In this document: positions 42,576 to 51,796 of the stretch, in pieces | Position numbering within the stretch: position 1 is the first letter of the stretch | How the letters are laid out: each line of letters opens with the position of its first letter | NCBI GenBank assembly: GCA_017459445.1 | Contig: JAFUDJ010000020.1 | Coordinates: forward strand, 1-64,000 | From: Prevotella sp. | GTDB lineage: Bacteria; Bacteroidota; Bacteroidia; Bacteroidales; Bacteroidaceae | Direction: 5' to 3' | Length of the DNA stretch: 64,000 nucleotides | Notes under the pieces: generated by a model | What the model was told of the DNA's origin: nothing | Databases searched by the model: none | Seen by the model: the letters and a program-made list of their open reading frames with translations, nothing else | Made by a program: the position numbers and the translations under genes

Positions 42576-43019
42576 AGAAAATTTTTCTCAAAAAGTGGCT
42601 CAAGCCTACACTACTTGACTTATCGTGTTTATATTCAGCGCGTTAAGTAGTGTGGGCTGCCTTCACTTTCTATGGGCAAGCCTACACTAAACGGTCGTTT
42701 TGAGATGACAAAATAGCGAAAATGCCTGGTAACAATAGGGGTTACTGACAGTAACCATGGCGGTTACAGTCAGTAACCATGGCAGTTACGGACAGTAACC
42801 ACGGTGGTTACTGCAATTTTTCAAGATAAAAGTCTGCTGGAGGTGCCATAAAAGTGTGCGGAAAGGAAAATGAAAAATGTTGTGATTATTCGTAATTTTC
42901 CGATTTTGTGTAGGCTTGACTATGGAAAATAAAGGCAGCCTACACTACTTAACCTACTGAATATAAATGCGATAAGTCAAGTAGTGTAGGCTTGAGCCAC
43001 TTTTTAAGGAAAAATTTCT
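42576..43019. mobile_element. 444-bp inverted-repeat element (MITE-like), non-coding
   Basis: The left arm (42576-42694) and right arm (42900-43019) are inverted copies over about 119 bp with roughly 85-90 percent agreement by eye. Each arm also contains its own inverted pair of the motif GCCTACACTACTT, so that motif recurs six times in alternating orientation (near 42604, 42644, 42681, 42908, 42938 and 42978). The 205-bp centre holds the 22-bp hairpin array at 42740-42814. There is no ORF. A non-autonomous element with long inverted ends is the simplest reading. I could not identify a target-site duplication. Confidence 0.75.
42740..42814. repeat. Three tandem 22-bp hairpins plus a partial unit
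   Basis: Units 42740-42761, 42762-42783 and 42784-42805 each form a GGTTAC...GTAACC hairpin (8, 6 and 5 bp), then a 9-bp partial. The variable bases sit mostly in the loops and the linkers. Confidence 0.9.
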
Positions 43020-43050
43020 TTTGGAAAAAGCGATAACATGCACCGCCTTT

Positions 43051-46029
43051 TTACTTCACCATCACCTTCTTGCCGCCTTTGATGTACAGGCCGCCATGCG
43101 TAGGAGCGGAAGTAAGGCGGCGGCCATCCAGCGTGTACCAGTGATTGTCGGACGGTTTGTTGTCGGCCATGACCGTGCTGACGCCCTGCGACTCTGCCGG
43201 CGTCAGGGTGATGTTGACCAGATACTGTGTAGCGAGCAGACCGGTCTTGTCAAAGCCGATGGCGACACCTGCCGACGGAGTGCTGTAAACCTGTGTGGTG
43301 GCGTTGTATTGGAAAGTCACCGCAGGCAGCAGCGCACCTGATGACGTGTTGAAGGCCTGGAAGTAGAGCGGGTATTTATAGCCGGATTCTTCCCGGTCGT
43401 CAAAATCGCCCAGGTATTGTGGCGACTTGAAGGTCAGCCTTCCGTCGCTGTCGAGCTCTCCCGCGATGATGCTTTCCGGCAGGAAGGGCGTGACGCCCTG
43501 TAAGTAGAACTGCTGTCCAACGGTGGCGCACTTGACCTTATACGACTTGCTGACCATGCGTCCATAGTCGTCGGGCTCCTGGTAGGTCATGTCGTATTCC
43601 GTGAGGTTCAGGTCTTCAGGCAGCGTGATGACACGGTCTTTCTCCGTGGCAAGGGTCATTCCCATATAGTAGGCAAGATACCTGATGTCGTCCTTCGAGG
43701 TGCTGATGATGATGTCGTCGTAGCTGATATAGGCAGACTCGCCGTCGTACTCGAAGCTGACGGCATTGCCGATGACGGGATTGCCGTCTTTGTCGGGCTC
43801 GGCAGCCAGCAGGTACAGCTCAGAGCCGTTGTAGTAGCCTAGCATTTGTCCGGAGGGGAAGGTCAGGGTGTTGCCCTCGCGCGTACCTTTTATCCATGCG
43901 CCGGGCAACAGGTCGGTGATGCCTTGCAGCCATACGTTGTCGCCGCTGAATCCTATCTTTGCCTCGCTCTCATAGGGAATCCAGGACACGCCGTCGTTGA
44001 AGCCGGTAGTGGCTATCAGCGTCTGCGTCTCCAGTCCTACGGGGGGCACGGTGATGTCGGTTGCATCCGGCGTATATACCGACTCATAGTCGCCGTAGCC
44101 AATCCATTCAAAGTCGAGATAGTGGAATGTGCTGCCGAAGGCGCGGTTCACAGCGCTGAGGATGTGGTTCTCGTCGGTGCCTTGCAGCGTGATGGAGCCG
44201 TCGTCGTTGATGGTGTAGACAACCTCCTTGACGTCCTCGTCGACTTTGAATGTCGCCAGTTCCTGCTGGATGTCTTCGTCGAATGTCGTGCCGGGCTTCA
44301 TCATCCAAATCTGGACGGCCATGTCGAACGAGCGGGTGTAGCAAACGTACTGCCCTAACGGCATGACGATGGACTTCCCGTCATCGCTGAGCGTGCCCTT
44401 GACCCATCCGTCGTACAAGGCATTCAGGTCGGACACGGGGAACTGCATGTAGACGACATTGTCGTCGGCGAAGACGACATTCATCGCGCCCGTCTGCTTG
44501 CGGGTCTGTATGTTGCCCGGCTCGTCAGTCACCTCATAGCGCGTCATGCCGCTGCGCTGGTATACGCGCAGCTGTCCCTCGGGCTGTTTGACAATCACGT
44601 TGATGGCTTCATGGAACGGTGGCTCGCCGATGGTGTAGTGGAAGACGAGGTCGCCCAGCTGGAATCCCGCTCCTTGGTTATAGAACGCGATGGTGCCGTC
44701 GGGTATCAGCAGTTCGTATTCTCCCTCTTCCGTTACCTTGTCCATGTTCCATCCCACGATGGCCGTCCTGTTCACGTCGAGAATGCTGAGCTCCCAGGTC
44801 GAGCCTGTAGTCTGGTTGGTAAGCTTGGCGTTGCCGTAAGTGCCGCCGATGTATGCCGGGAACAGGACGCGGATGCCTTCCAGATAGTCCACCTTGCCCT
44901 CTGCCGGGTCGGTGGTAATCTGGTCGCGGAAGGTCTTCGCCTTGTCGATGATGGAGTATTTGAAGGACATGGGCAGCAGCTCGTTGCCGTCGGCCGTGAT
45001 GGCTCCCTCGTCGATATAGAGCGTATAGTCGCCGGGCGTGGTTACCTGCTCGTTTAGCGTGATGGTGACGACGTTGCCGTTAGCCTCAGCCACGCCATCC
45101 ATGGAGAATGCTGCGTCCTGGTCGTTTTTCAGCATGAACCCTCCGTTCTGCCTGACGGTATAGGTGAACTGTGCTGGCAGCGTCATGGTGAAGCTGTGAA
45201 GCTGCTCCACCTGGCTGTGGCCTTCAGGGCTCATCCTGACGGCTTCGTAGTTGAAGTCGAACGCCTTTCTGTCCTTGCCTTCCACTTTCAGCGTCCAGCC
45301 TCTGCCAATGACGTGGTTGGGCACCCAAGTGGCGGTGAACGTATAGGTCTGGTAGTAGGAAAGGTCGGTATCCAGCACGAAGTTTGCACCTTTCTCCCCT
45401 TCGCTTATCCAGCCTTCAGGAGCCTCCAGCGTCAGTTCGTCATAGCCGAGCCACGTGTCGTCGTTCACGACGAGCTTGAACTCATAGTTTCCGCTGTATT
45501 CGTCAATGTCGATGGTGCCGGTGTATACGTTGCCTTCACCCTCCATGACGACGTTGACGCCGTTCTCGTACCAGTCGTCTTCAAAGCCGCCCTGAATCTC
45601 CACCTTGGAAATCGTGGCAACGGCATAGGTCCTCACCGTTATGCCACTGCCGACGTTGATGCCGTTGGAGGGGGCGTTCTCGCCTTCTTGCAGGACGTAC
45701 AGCAGGTTGTCCTCGCCGGGAATGGCCAGGTCGTCCGTCTGGTTCCACTTGTCGTCGAACGTATGTGTGTTGGCCGCAGCACCGCTATGGCGTACGATAA
45801 TCATCATGGTGTACTCGTCGGGAATGGTGACTTTAAGGATTCCTTCGTCACCTGCTACTTCCTGGAAGTCAAGCCAGCCGGTCTTCGAGGCGTCGTTGTT
45901 CCAGACGTAAAGCGCCAGCTTGGCACCGAAGTTAGTCCAACAGGTAGGCTCCACGTAGACGGTTCTGGATGCCAGTGCGCTACTGATGCCAAGCATCATC
46001 AGGGCAAAAAGGGAAAGAAATCTTCTCAT
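43051..46029 (-). CDS. Large secreted multi-domain protein with sorting tail
   Basis: A 992-residue secreted protein; the ATG at 46029 gives the signal peptide MRRFLSLFALMMLGISSALA. An N-terminal starch- or carbohydrate-binding-like module (VYVEPTCWTNFGAKLALYVWN) comes first, followed by SusE/F-like or Ig-like repeats (about 130-490) and then three copies of a beta domain of about 150 residues (about 495-920) that share a pattern with VYMQFPVSDLNALYDGWVKG / VWLQGITDLLPGAWIKGT / FYLQGVTPFLPESIIAGE (each read in parts). The tail is HWYTLDGRRL...GLYIKGGKKVMVK. It is probably a surface protein. No catalytic site is recognised. Confidence 0.72.
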   Translation of the reverse strand: MRRFLSLFALMMLGISSALASRTVYVEPTCWTNFGAKLALYVWNNDASKTGWLDFQEVAGDEGILKVTIPDEYTMMIIVRHSGAAANTHTFDDKWNQTDDLAIPGEDNLLYVLQEGENAPSNGINVGSGITVRTYAVATISKVEIQGGFEDDWYENGVNVVMEGEGNVYTGTIDIDEYSGNYEFKLVVNDDTWLGYDELTLEAPEGWISEGEKGANFVLDTDLSYYQTYTFTATWVPNHVIGRGWTLKVEGKDRKAFDFNYEAVRMSPEGHSQVEQLHSFTMTLPAQFTYTVRQNGGFMLKNDQDAAFSMDGVAEANGNVVTITLNEQVTTPGDYTLYIDEGAITADGNELLPMSFKYSIIDKAKTFRDQITTDPAEGKVDYLEGIRVLFPAYIGGTYGNAKLTNQTTGSTWELSILDVNRTAIVGWNMDKVTEEGEYELLIPDGTIAFYNQGAGFQLGDLVFHYTIGEPPFHEAINVIVKQPEGQLRVYQRSGMTRYEVTDEPGNIQTRKQTGAMNVVFADDNVVYMQFPVSDLNALYDGWVKGTLSDDGKSIVMPLGQYVCYTRSFDMAVQIWMMKPGTTFDEDIQQELATFKVDEDVKEVVYTINDDGSITLQGTDENHILSAVNRAFGSTFHYLDFEWIGYGDYESVYTPDATDITVPPVGLETQTLIATTGFNDGVSWIPYESEAKIGFSGDNVWLQGITDLLPGAWIKGTREGNTLTFPSGQMLGYYNGSELYLLAAEPDKDGNPVIGNAVSFEYDGESAYISYDDIIISTSKDDIRYLAYYMGMTLATEKDRVITLPEDLNLTEYDMTYQEPDDYGRMVSKSYKVKCATVGQQFYLQGVTPFLPESIIAGELDSDGRLTFKSPQYLGDFDDREESGYKYPLYFQAFNTSSGALLPAVTFQYNATTQVYSTPSAGVAIGFDKTGLLATQYLVNITLTPAESQGVSTVMADNKPSDNHWYTLDGRRLTSAPTHGGLYIKGGKKVMVK

Positions 46030-46089
46030 AACGATATTTTTTGTTTTGTTTTGACGTACTAGTGTGCTATTTCCTAATAGACTGAAACG

Positions 46090-46097
46090 CAAAGTTA
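46090..46097 (-). promoter_or_regulatory. Promoter box of the large secreted protein gene
   Basis: The minus strand reads TAACTTTG, 61 nt upstream of the ATG at 46029. Confidence 0.7.
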
Positions 46098-46173
46098 GGC
46101 AATTCTTCTGAATTGTCAAAATATTCAGTATGTATTTTAAGGATTATTTAGTTTTTCCCGGTGGTAGAAACGG

Positions 46174-46210
46174 AAAACACTCTATAGACCTGTCGTCTAC
46201 AGAGTGTTTT
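46174..46210. terminator. Terminator after tRNA-Met
   Basis: The arms AAAACACTCT (46174-46183) and AGAGTGTTTT (46201-46210) are perfect, with an inner TAGAC/GTCTA pair. It follows the tRNA on the minus strand. Confidence 0.85.
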
Positions 46211-46215
46211 TCTTG

Positions 46216-46289
46216 TAGCGGGAGGGGGACCCGAACCCTCGACCTCCGGATTATGAATCCGACGCTCTAACCAGCTGAGCTACCCCGCC
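46216..46289 (-). tRNA. tRNA-Met (anticodon CAT)
   Basis: The minus strand folds as a normal 74-nt tRNA. The acceptor is GGCGGGG, the D arm GCTC...GAGC, the anticodon loop TTCATAA and the T arm GGTTCGGGTCC. CAT could also be read as the precursor of tRNA-Ile2. The 5' G with no unpaired C1 argues against initiator tRNA. CCA is not encoded. Confidence 0.93.
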
Positions 46290-46443
46290 ATCAAGCCTTT
46301 CGGAAAGGCTGTTTTGAAAATCGAGTGCAAAGGTAGTAAATTAAAATGAGAATGATGTCGGTAGGAATGAGAAATATTCGACAGTTAAAGTTTTTTAACT
46401 GTTAATAAGCGTTACGAGCGTACCTATTATCAATTATTCTTCG

Positions 46444-46451
46444 TACTTTTG
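46444..46451 (+). promoter_or_regulatory. Promoter box of the START-like/LptF operon
   Basis: TACTTTTG, 53 nt upstream of the ATG at 46505. Confidence 0.6.
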
Positions 46452-46504
46452 CAAAATCTAATCACTCTTAGCACTTATCTGCTAAATACAAACGAAGAGA
46501 GACT

Positions 46505-46903
46505 ATGCAGAAACTAACCATAGAGTACCCACTGTCAACACGTTCGCCCAAGATTGTATGGGACATGATTAGCGATGCGGCAGGCATGCAGAAGTGGCTG
46601 GCCGACAAAGTGACAGAGGAGAACGATACCATGACGTTCACATGGGGCCATCCGTGGACAGAACGCGATACGAAGCAGTCGCGCATACTTGAGAAAGAGA
46701 AGTACGACCACATCAGCATGCTGTGGGACTACCATGAGGACACTCCCGAGGCAGTGTGGGAAATGCGCATAGAGCAAAGCGACCTGACGGGACAACTGAC
46801 CCTGCTCATCACCGACTACGCTGCCGACGATGATGAGGAAGAAGACTTACGCGGCATTTGGAGCGACAATCTGGAACGCTTGCACCGTGTCAGCGGACTG
46901 TAG
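46505..46903 (+). CDS. START-like (AHSA1-type) small protein
   Basis: A 132-residue protein with the START-like/AHSA1 fold (IEYPLSTRSPKIVWDMISDAAGMQKWLADKV in parts), a hydrophobic ligand cavity type common in Bacteroidota. It is cytoplasmic and has no catalytic site. It ends 7 nt before the LptF/G-type permease gene, so the two are probably co-transcribed. Confidence 0.8.
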   Translation: MQKLTIEYPLSTRSPKIVWDMISDAAGMQKWLADKVTEENDTMTFTWGHPWTERDTKQSRILEKEKYDHISMLWDYHEDTPEAVWEMRIEQSDLTGQLTLLITDYAADDDEEEDLRGIWSDNLERLHRVSGL

Positions 46904-46910
46904 CCTACCC

Positions 46911-48848
46911 ATGTTCCGAATCAAGAAGTTAGACATATTCATAGCCCGGCAGTTCGCCATGCTGTTTGTGGCCACTTTCTTCATCTGCCAGTTTGTGCTG
47001 ATGATGCAGTTCCTGTGGCGTTACGTTGACGAACTGATAGGCAAGGGCTTGTCGATGGAGGTGCTGGCCCAGTTCTTCTGGTATATGGGCTTGATGCTCA
47101 TGCCGCAGGCCTTCCCTCTGGCCATCCTGCTGTCGTCGCTCATCACCTTCGGCAACCTTGGCGAGAGCTCAGAGCTGACGGCCATCAAGGCTGCCGGCAT
47201 CTCGCTGCTGCAAGCCATGCGCTCGCTGACGCTCATCGTGGTGTGCATAGCCTGCATGTCGTTCTATTTCCAGGAGTATATCGGCCCGCGTGCCTTCATC
47301 TCCTTTCAGCAGCTGCTGCACTCGATGAAGCAGAAAAGCCCGGAGGTGGAGATACCCGAGGGCATCTTCTACGACGGCATTCCCAATTCCAATCTGTATG
47401 TCCAGAGGAAGGACATGCAGACGGGTATGCTCTACGGCATCATGATTTACCGCATGAACGGCGGCTACGAGGATGCGGCGGTTATCCTGGCCGACTCCGG
47501 TCGCATTCAGTCGACGGAAGAGAAAAAGCACCTCTTGCTGACGCTCTACAGCGGCGAGTGGTTTGAAAATATGCGCCAGTCAGGGCTGAACGTTTCGGCC
47601 AACGTGCCCTACCGCCGGGAGACGTTCTCCACGAAAAAGATACTCCTCGACTTCGACGGCGGCTTCAACATGGCCGACGTGGGCGGTATCTCGGCCGACG
47701 CGCGTTCAAAAAGCATGGGCCGCATCCTGCACGACTTGGACAGCATCCGCGAGTTCAACGACTCCGTAGGCCATTCCTACTTCTACGAGGCGCGCAGCTT
47801 TGTCTTCAACCAACCGTCGTTGGAGAAGAAAGACTCGCTGGAGGTCATCAGGACGGCTGCTACGGCTACTGTCGACATCGACTCCATCTACGCTGCGCTG
47901 ACCGGTGAGCAGAAACAAACCGTCGTCATGGCTGCCACCAACAATGCGCAGATGGCAATGGGCAACCTGGAGTTCAAGGCCGACTATTCTTTCTGGCTCA
48001 ACCGCGAGGAGCGCATGCACCAGATGGAGGCTATCAACAAGGTGACGCTGTCGCTCTCGTGCCTCATCTTCTTCTTTATCGGCGCCCCCTTGGGAGCCAT
48101 CATCCGAAAGGGTGGCCTGGGCATTCCCGTCATTGTCAGCGTCATTGTGTTCATCGTCTTCTATATCCTCGACAGCACGGGCATGAAGATGGCCCGCGAT
48201 GACAACTGGACGGTGTGGTTCGGCAAGCTGCTGGGCACCGCTGTGCTGTCGCCCATCGCCATATTCTTCACCTATAAGGCCAACAACGACTCCGTGGTGT
48301 TCAACATCGACCTGTACAAGAACATCCTGATGCGCATGCTCGGCCTGCGCACCAAGCGCAACATCACCCGCAAGGAGGTCATCATCGAGGACCCGAAATA
48401 CCTCACCGATGCCGAGATGCTGAAGAACGTCAGCGGCGAGGTGGACCGCTACTCGGAGGAGCGCCGTCTGCTGCGCTGGCCCAATCCCGTCAAGGTGTTC
48501 TTCCGGCCTGGCGACGACCACGAGATTGCACATATCAACACGGTATTGGAGACGGCCATAGAGGACCTGTCGTATACCAAGGACAAGTATGTGTTGCTGA
48601 AAATCAACCAATATCCAGTCATTGCCACGCATGCACACACCAGACCCTTCGAGCGTAAGTGGCTTAATGTGGTGACGGGTCTGTTCCTGCCTACCGGCAT
48701 CTTCTTCTATTTCCGCATGATACGCTTCCGCTACCGTCTCTATAAGGACCTGCAGCATATCCTGCGCATCAACCAGAAACTCATACCGCGCATCGTCGAA
48801 CTGGGCGACCTCCAGCAGGAGCTGGGCATCACGGTCAGTGACAATTAA
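46911..48848 (+). CDS. LptF/LptG-type (YjgP/YjgQ) permease
   Basis: A 645-residue inner-membrane permease of the LptF/LptG family, which together with LptB extracts lipopolysaccharide from the inner membrane. Three TM segments in the N-terminal part ([54 protein letters not shown]) are followed by a large periplasmic jellyroll region (about 110-370) and three C-terminal TM segments ([19 protein letters not shown] onward). The ATG at 46911 begins [11 protein letters not shown]. The extra 130 residues after the last TM are longer than in E. coli LptF. Confidence 0.9.
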   Translation: MFRIKKLDIFIARQFAMLFVATFFICQFVLMMQFLWRYVDELIGKGLSMEVLAQFFWYMGLMLMPQAFPLAILLSSLITFGNLGESSELTAIKAAGISLLQAMRSLTLIVVCIACMSFYFQEYIGPRAFISFQQLLHSMKQKSPEVEIPEGIFYDGIPNSNLYVQRKDMQTGMLYGIMIYRMNGGYEDAAVILADSGRIQSTEEKKHLLLTLYSGEWFENMRQSGLNVSANVPYRRETFSTKKILLDFDGGFNMADVGGISADARSKSMGRILHDLDSIREFNDSVGHSYFYEARSFVFNQPSLEKKDSLEVIRTAATATVDIDSIYAALTGEQKQTVVMAATNNAQMAMGNLEFKADYSFWLNREERMHQMEAINKVTLSLSCLIFFFIGAPLGAIIRKGGLGIPVIVSVIVFIVFYILDSTGMKMARDDNWTVWFGKLLGTAVLSPIAIFFTYKANNDSVVFNIDLYKNILMRMLGLRTKRNITRKEVIIEDPKYLTDAEMLKNVSGEVDRYSEERRLLRWPNPVKVFFRPGDDHEIAHINTVLETAIEDLSYTKDKYVLLKINQYPVIATHAHTRPFERKWLNVVTGLFLPTGIFFYFRMIRFRYRLYKDLQHILRINQKLIPRIVELGDLQQELGITVSDN

Positions 48849-48879
48849 GGAATAACCGAAAAGACTTTTATATAAGATA

Positions 48880-50091
48880 ATGGAAAAACAGCGATTAAAT
48901 ACTATCGAAGAGGCTCTCGCCGACTTCCGTGAAGGCAAGTTCGTCATAGTCGTCGACGACGAAGACCGCGAAAACGAGGGCGACCTCATCTGTGCCGCCG
49001 AGAAAATCACCCCCGAGATGGTGAACTTCATGTTAAAGAACGCCCGTGGCGTGCTCTGCGCTCCCGTCACCATCAGCCGTGCTGAGGAACTGGAGCTGCC
49101 TCATCAGGTGCAGGACAACACGTCGCTCTTAGGAACGCCCTTCACCGTCACCGTCGACAAGCTGGAAGGCTGCACCACCGGTGTGTCGGCCCACGACCGC
49201 GCCGCCACCATCCGCGCCCTCGGCGACCCTGCCTCCACCTCCCGTACCTTCGGTCGTCCCGGCCATATCAGTCCGCTGTATGCCCAGGACAACGGCGTGC
49301 TGCGCCGCTCCGGTCATACCGAGGCCGCCATCGACCTCTGCAAGTTGAGCGGGCTGTTCCCCGCCGGTGCCCTCATCGAAATCATGAACGACGACGGCAC
49401 CATGGCACGCATGCCGCAGCTCATGGACTTTGCCAGCGCGCACGACCTGAAGATTATCACTATCAAGGACCTCATTGCCTATCGCCTGCAGAAGGAAAGC
49501 ATCGTCGAGAAAGGCGAGGAGGTTGACATGCCCACCGACTATGGACACTTCCGCCTCATCCCCTTCCGCCAGAAATCGAACGGACTGGAGCACATGGCGC
49601 TCATCAAGGGTGAGTGGCGCGAGGACGAGCCGGTGCTGGTGCGCGTCCACTCCTCATGTATGACGGGCGACATCCTCGGCTCCAAGCGCTGCGACTGTGG
49701 CGAACAGCTGCACAAGGCCATGCAGATGATAGAGCAGGAAGGGCGCGGCGCCATCGTCTACATGCAACAGGAAGGCCGTGGCATTGGTCTGATGAACAAG
49801 ATTGCTGCCTATAAGCTGCAGGAAGAGGGCTTCGATACCGTCGATGCCAATGTGCACCTTGGCTTCAAGCCCGACGAGCGCGACTACGGTTGTGGCGCAC
49901 AAATCCTGCGCCAATTAGGTATCCAGAAGATGCGTCTAATGACCAACAATCCCGTGAAGCGCGTCGGTTTGGAGGGCTATGGCTTGGAAATAGTCGAGAA
50001 CGTACCCATTGAGACGACCCCTAACCCCTACAACCTGCGCTACCTGCAAACCAAAAAGGAGCGTATGGGCCATACGCTGCACTTGAAGTAG
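48880..50091 (+). CDS. ribBA: Bifunctional DHBP synthase / GTP cyclohydrolase II
   Basis: A 403-residue riboflavin-synthesis enzyme. The N-terminal half (about 1-205) is 3,4-dihydroxy-2-butanone-4-phosphate synthase with [12 protein letters not shown] and HTEAAIDL. The C-terminal half (about 206-403) is GTP cyclohydrolase II with the zinc-binding [17 protein letters not shown] pattern (Cys-x10-Cys-x-Cys) and [10 protein letters not shown]. It starts 31 nt after the LptF/G gene and is convergent with a response regulator. Confidence 0.97.
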   Translation: MEKQRLNTIEEALADFREGKFVIVVDDEDRENEGDLICAAEKITPEMVNFMLKNARGVLCAPVTISRAEELELPHQVQDNTSLLGTPFTVTVDKLEGCTTGVSAHDRAATIRALGDPASTSRTFGRPGHISPLYAQDNGVLRRSGHTEAAIDLCKLSGLFPAGALIEIMNDDGTMARMPQLMDFASAHDLKIITIKDLIAYRLQKESIVEKGEEVDMPTDYGHFRLIPFRQKSNGLEHMALIKGEWREDEPVLVRVHSSCMTGDILGSKRCDCGEQLHKAMQMIEQEGRGAIVYMQQEGRGIGLMNKIAAYKLQEEGFDTVDANVHLGFKPDERDYGCGAQILRQLGIQKMRLMTNNPVKRVGLEGYGLEIVENVPIETTPNPYNLRYLQTKKERMGHTLHLK

Positions 50092-50109
50092 TAATCAAAG
50101 TCTCCTTTG

Positions 50110-50466
50110 CTATTCGCCCAGATACTTGGCTAACATAGCCATGCAGGCCGTTGCGCTGACTGGCTTTGGCAGAAAATCGACACAGCCGGCCTCAAAGGCC
50201 CGCTGGCGGTCGCTGTCGAAGGCATTGGCCGTCAGCGCAATGACCGGCAGGGCGGGGCATTGTGCTTTCAGCTGGCGGGTGGCCTCCAGACCGTCCATGA
50301 CAGGCATCTTAAGGTCCATCAGCACCAAGTCGGGCTTCTCCGAGAGGGTCTTTTCTACCGCTTCCTTGCCGTTGCAAGCCCGGAAGAACTCGTATTGTTT
50401 CTTCAGTATAAACGTCATCAGCAGGTAATTGCTGTCGTTGTCTTCAGCTACTAATATTCTTTTCAT
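50110..50466 (-). CDS. Single-domain response regulator (CheY-like)
   Basis: A 118-residue receiver domain with no output domain. Phospho-acceptor Asp51 is in LVLMDLKMPVMDG, with the acidic pair EDN near residues 8-10, ALTAN and the PKP Lys near the end. It is probably phosphorylated by a hybrid kinase elsewhere. It has a promoter box at 50516-50523 and lies divergent from holB. Confidence 0.93.
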   Translation of the reverse strand: MKRILVAEDNDSNYLLMTFILKKQYEFFRACNGKEAVEKTLSEKPDLVLMDLKMPVMDGLEATRQLKAQCPALPVIALTANAFDSDRQRAFEAGCVDFLPKPVSATACMAMLAKYLGE

Positions 50467-50515
50467 AAAACCGTTATTCCGTGGTATAAAGGGAGCAAGT
50501 ATCGTTAATTGTTTA

Positions 50516-50523
50516 CAAAAGTA
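50516..50523 (-). promoter_or_regulatory. Promoter box of the response regulator
   Basis: The minus strand reads TACTTTTG, 50 nt upstream of the ATG at 50466. Confidence 0.6.
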
Positions 50524-50567
50524 GTGTTTTTCTTTTTAAAATCCTTGCTATTCCCGCACTTTTTAAC

Positions 50568-50575
50568 TAATTTTG
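50568..50575 (+). promoter_or_regulatory. Promoter box of holB
   Basis: TAATTTTG, 20 nt upstream of the ATG at 50596. Confidence 0.6.
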
Positions 50576-50595
50576 CATTCACAATCCGAAAAGCG

Positions 50596-51741
50596 ATGAA
50601 CACTTTCGAGCAGGTGATAGGTCAGCAGGAGGCCCGGCAACGGCTGTCGCAGATGGTCGACGAAGGGCGTCTGCCCCATGCTGTCATGCTCTGCGGCCCG
50701 TCGGGCGTAGGCAAGATGGCCTTGGCCATCGGGCTTGCAAAGCTGCTGCTCTGCGAGAAAGTGGAGGGCGGCATGTTCTCCGAGGGGCCTGAATACGTTG
50801 AGAGTGCTATGCTCAGGAAGCTGGAGCATCCGGACTTGCACTTCACCTATCCCACTATCAAACTGCCGTCGATGAGCAGCGACCACAAGCCCGTCAGCGA
50901 CGACTTTGCCCAGGAGTGGCATGAGCTGGTGATGGCCGGCTACTACTTCACCATGACGGAGTGGCTCGAAATGATGGGCGGCGAGAACCAGCAGGCCATC
51001 ATCACGGCCGGTGAGAGCGACAGCCTTATCCGCAAACTGTCGCTGAAATCGAGCCAAGGCGGCTACAAGGTGAGCATCATCTGGCTGCCGGAACGTATGA
51101 ACATTGAATGTGCCAACAAGATACTGAAGCTCTTGGAGGAACCGCCCCAGCAGACGGTGTTCATCATGGTATGCGAGGAGCCAGACCGGCTGTTGGAGAC
51201 TATCCGCAGCCGTGTGCAACGTATTGACGTGAAGCGAATCAGCGATGCCGACATCGAGCAAGCCCTTTGCCGGCAGCGCGGCGTAGACGAGGAGACGGCC
51301 CGCCGGACGGCGCGCATGGCCAACGGCAGCTGGCTGAAAGCACTGGAGATGCTGAATGCCAACTCCGAGAACGAGCTGTTCCTTGACCTGTTCCAGTCGC
51401 TTATGCGTCTGGCCTACCAGCGCAAAGTCAAGGAACTGAAGGCATGGAGCGAGCGTCTGGCAGCCATGGGCCGTGAAAAGCAGAAGCGCTTTCTGGAGTA
51501 TCTGCTACGGTTGGTGCGTGAGAACTTCATGTACAACTTCCAGCAGGCAGAGCTATGCTATATGACGCAGCGCGAGGAAGACTTTGCCCGCAACTTCGCC
51601 CGTTTCGTCAACGAACAGAACATCCTGCCCATCAGCGACCTGACCAACCGTGCCATCCGCGACATCGGGCAGAACGCCAATGCCAAGATAGTATTCTTCG
51701 ACATGGCCCTGCAAATGATAGTGCTGCTGATTCAGAAATAA
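50596..51741 (+). CDS. holB: DNA polymerase III delta-prime subunit
   Basis: A 381-residue clamp-loader subunit of the AAA+ family. The opening MNTFEQVIGQQEARQRLS, P-loop GPSGVGKMALA (about residues 35-45), the sensor region and KLLEEPPQQTVFIMVCEEPDRLLETIRSR (in parts) are diagnostic. The residues after the SRC/SRV region differ from DnaX, supporting delta-prime. It is followed by ricT after a period-8 repeat spacer, and holB-ricT-gldH appear to be one transcript. Confidence 0.93.
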   Translation: MNTFEQVIGQQEARQRLSQMVDEGRLPHAVMLCGPSGVGKMALAIGLAKLLLCEKVEGGMFSEGPEYVESAMLRKLEHPDLHFTYPTIKLPSMSSDHKPVSDDFAQEWHELVMAGYYFTMTEWLEMMGGENQQAIITAGESDSLIRKLSLKSSQGGYKVSIIWLPERMNIECANKILKLLEEPPQQTVFIMVCEEPDRLLETIRSRVQRIDVKRISDADIEQALCRQRGVDEETARRTARMANGSWLKALEMLNANSENELFLDLFQSLMRLAYQRKVKELKAWSERLAAMGREKQKRFLEYLLRLVRENFMYNFQQAELCYMTQREEDFARNFARFVNEQNILPISDLTNRAIRDIGQNANAKIVFFDMALQMIVLLIQK

Positions 51742-51749
51742 TACCGGTA

Positions 51750-51790
51750 TGTCGAAATATCGAAATAACGAAATATAACAAGTCACGAAA
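51750..51790 (+). repeat. Period-8 TCGAAANN array between holB and ricT
   Basis: A shorter array of the same class as 33260-33325 and 41318-41383, read in the gene direction. Confidence 0.7.
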
Positions 51791-51796
51791 TAAGCA

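Noticed and set aside
42740-42814. A possible CRISPR-like array of 22-bp palindromic repeats
   Set aside because: No spacers separate the units, and the region is inside an inverted-repeat element.
47706-49073. A 455-codon open frame on the minus strand across two genes
   Set aside because: It is antisense to the LptF/G gene and the start of ribBA, both strongly supported.
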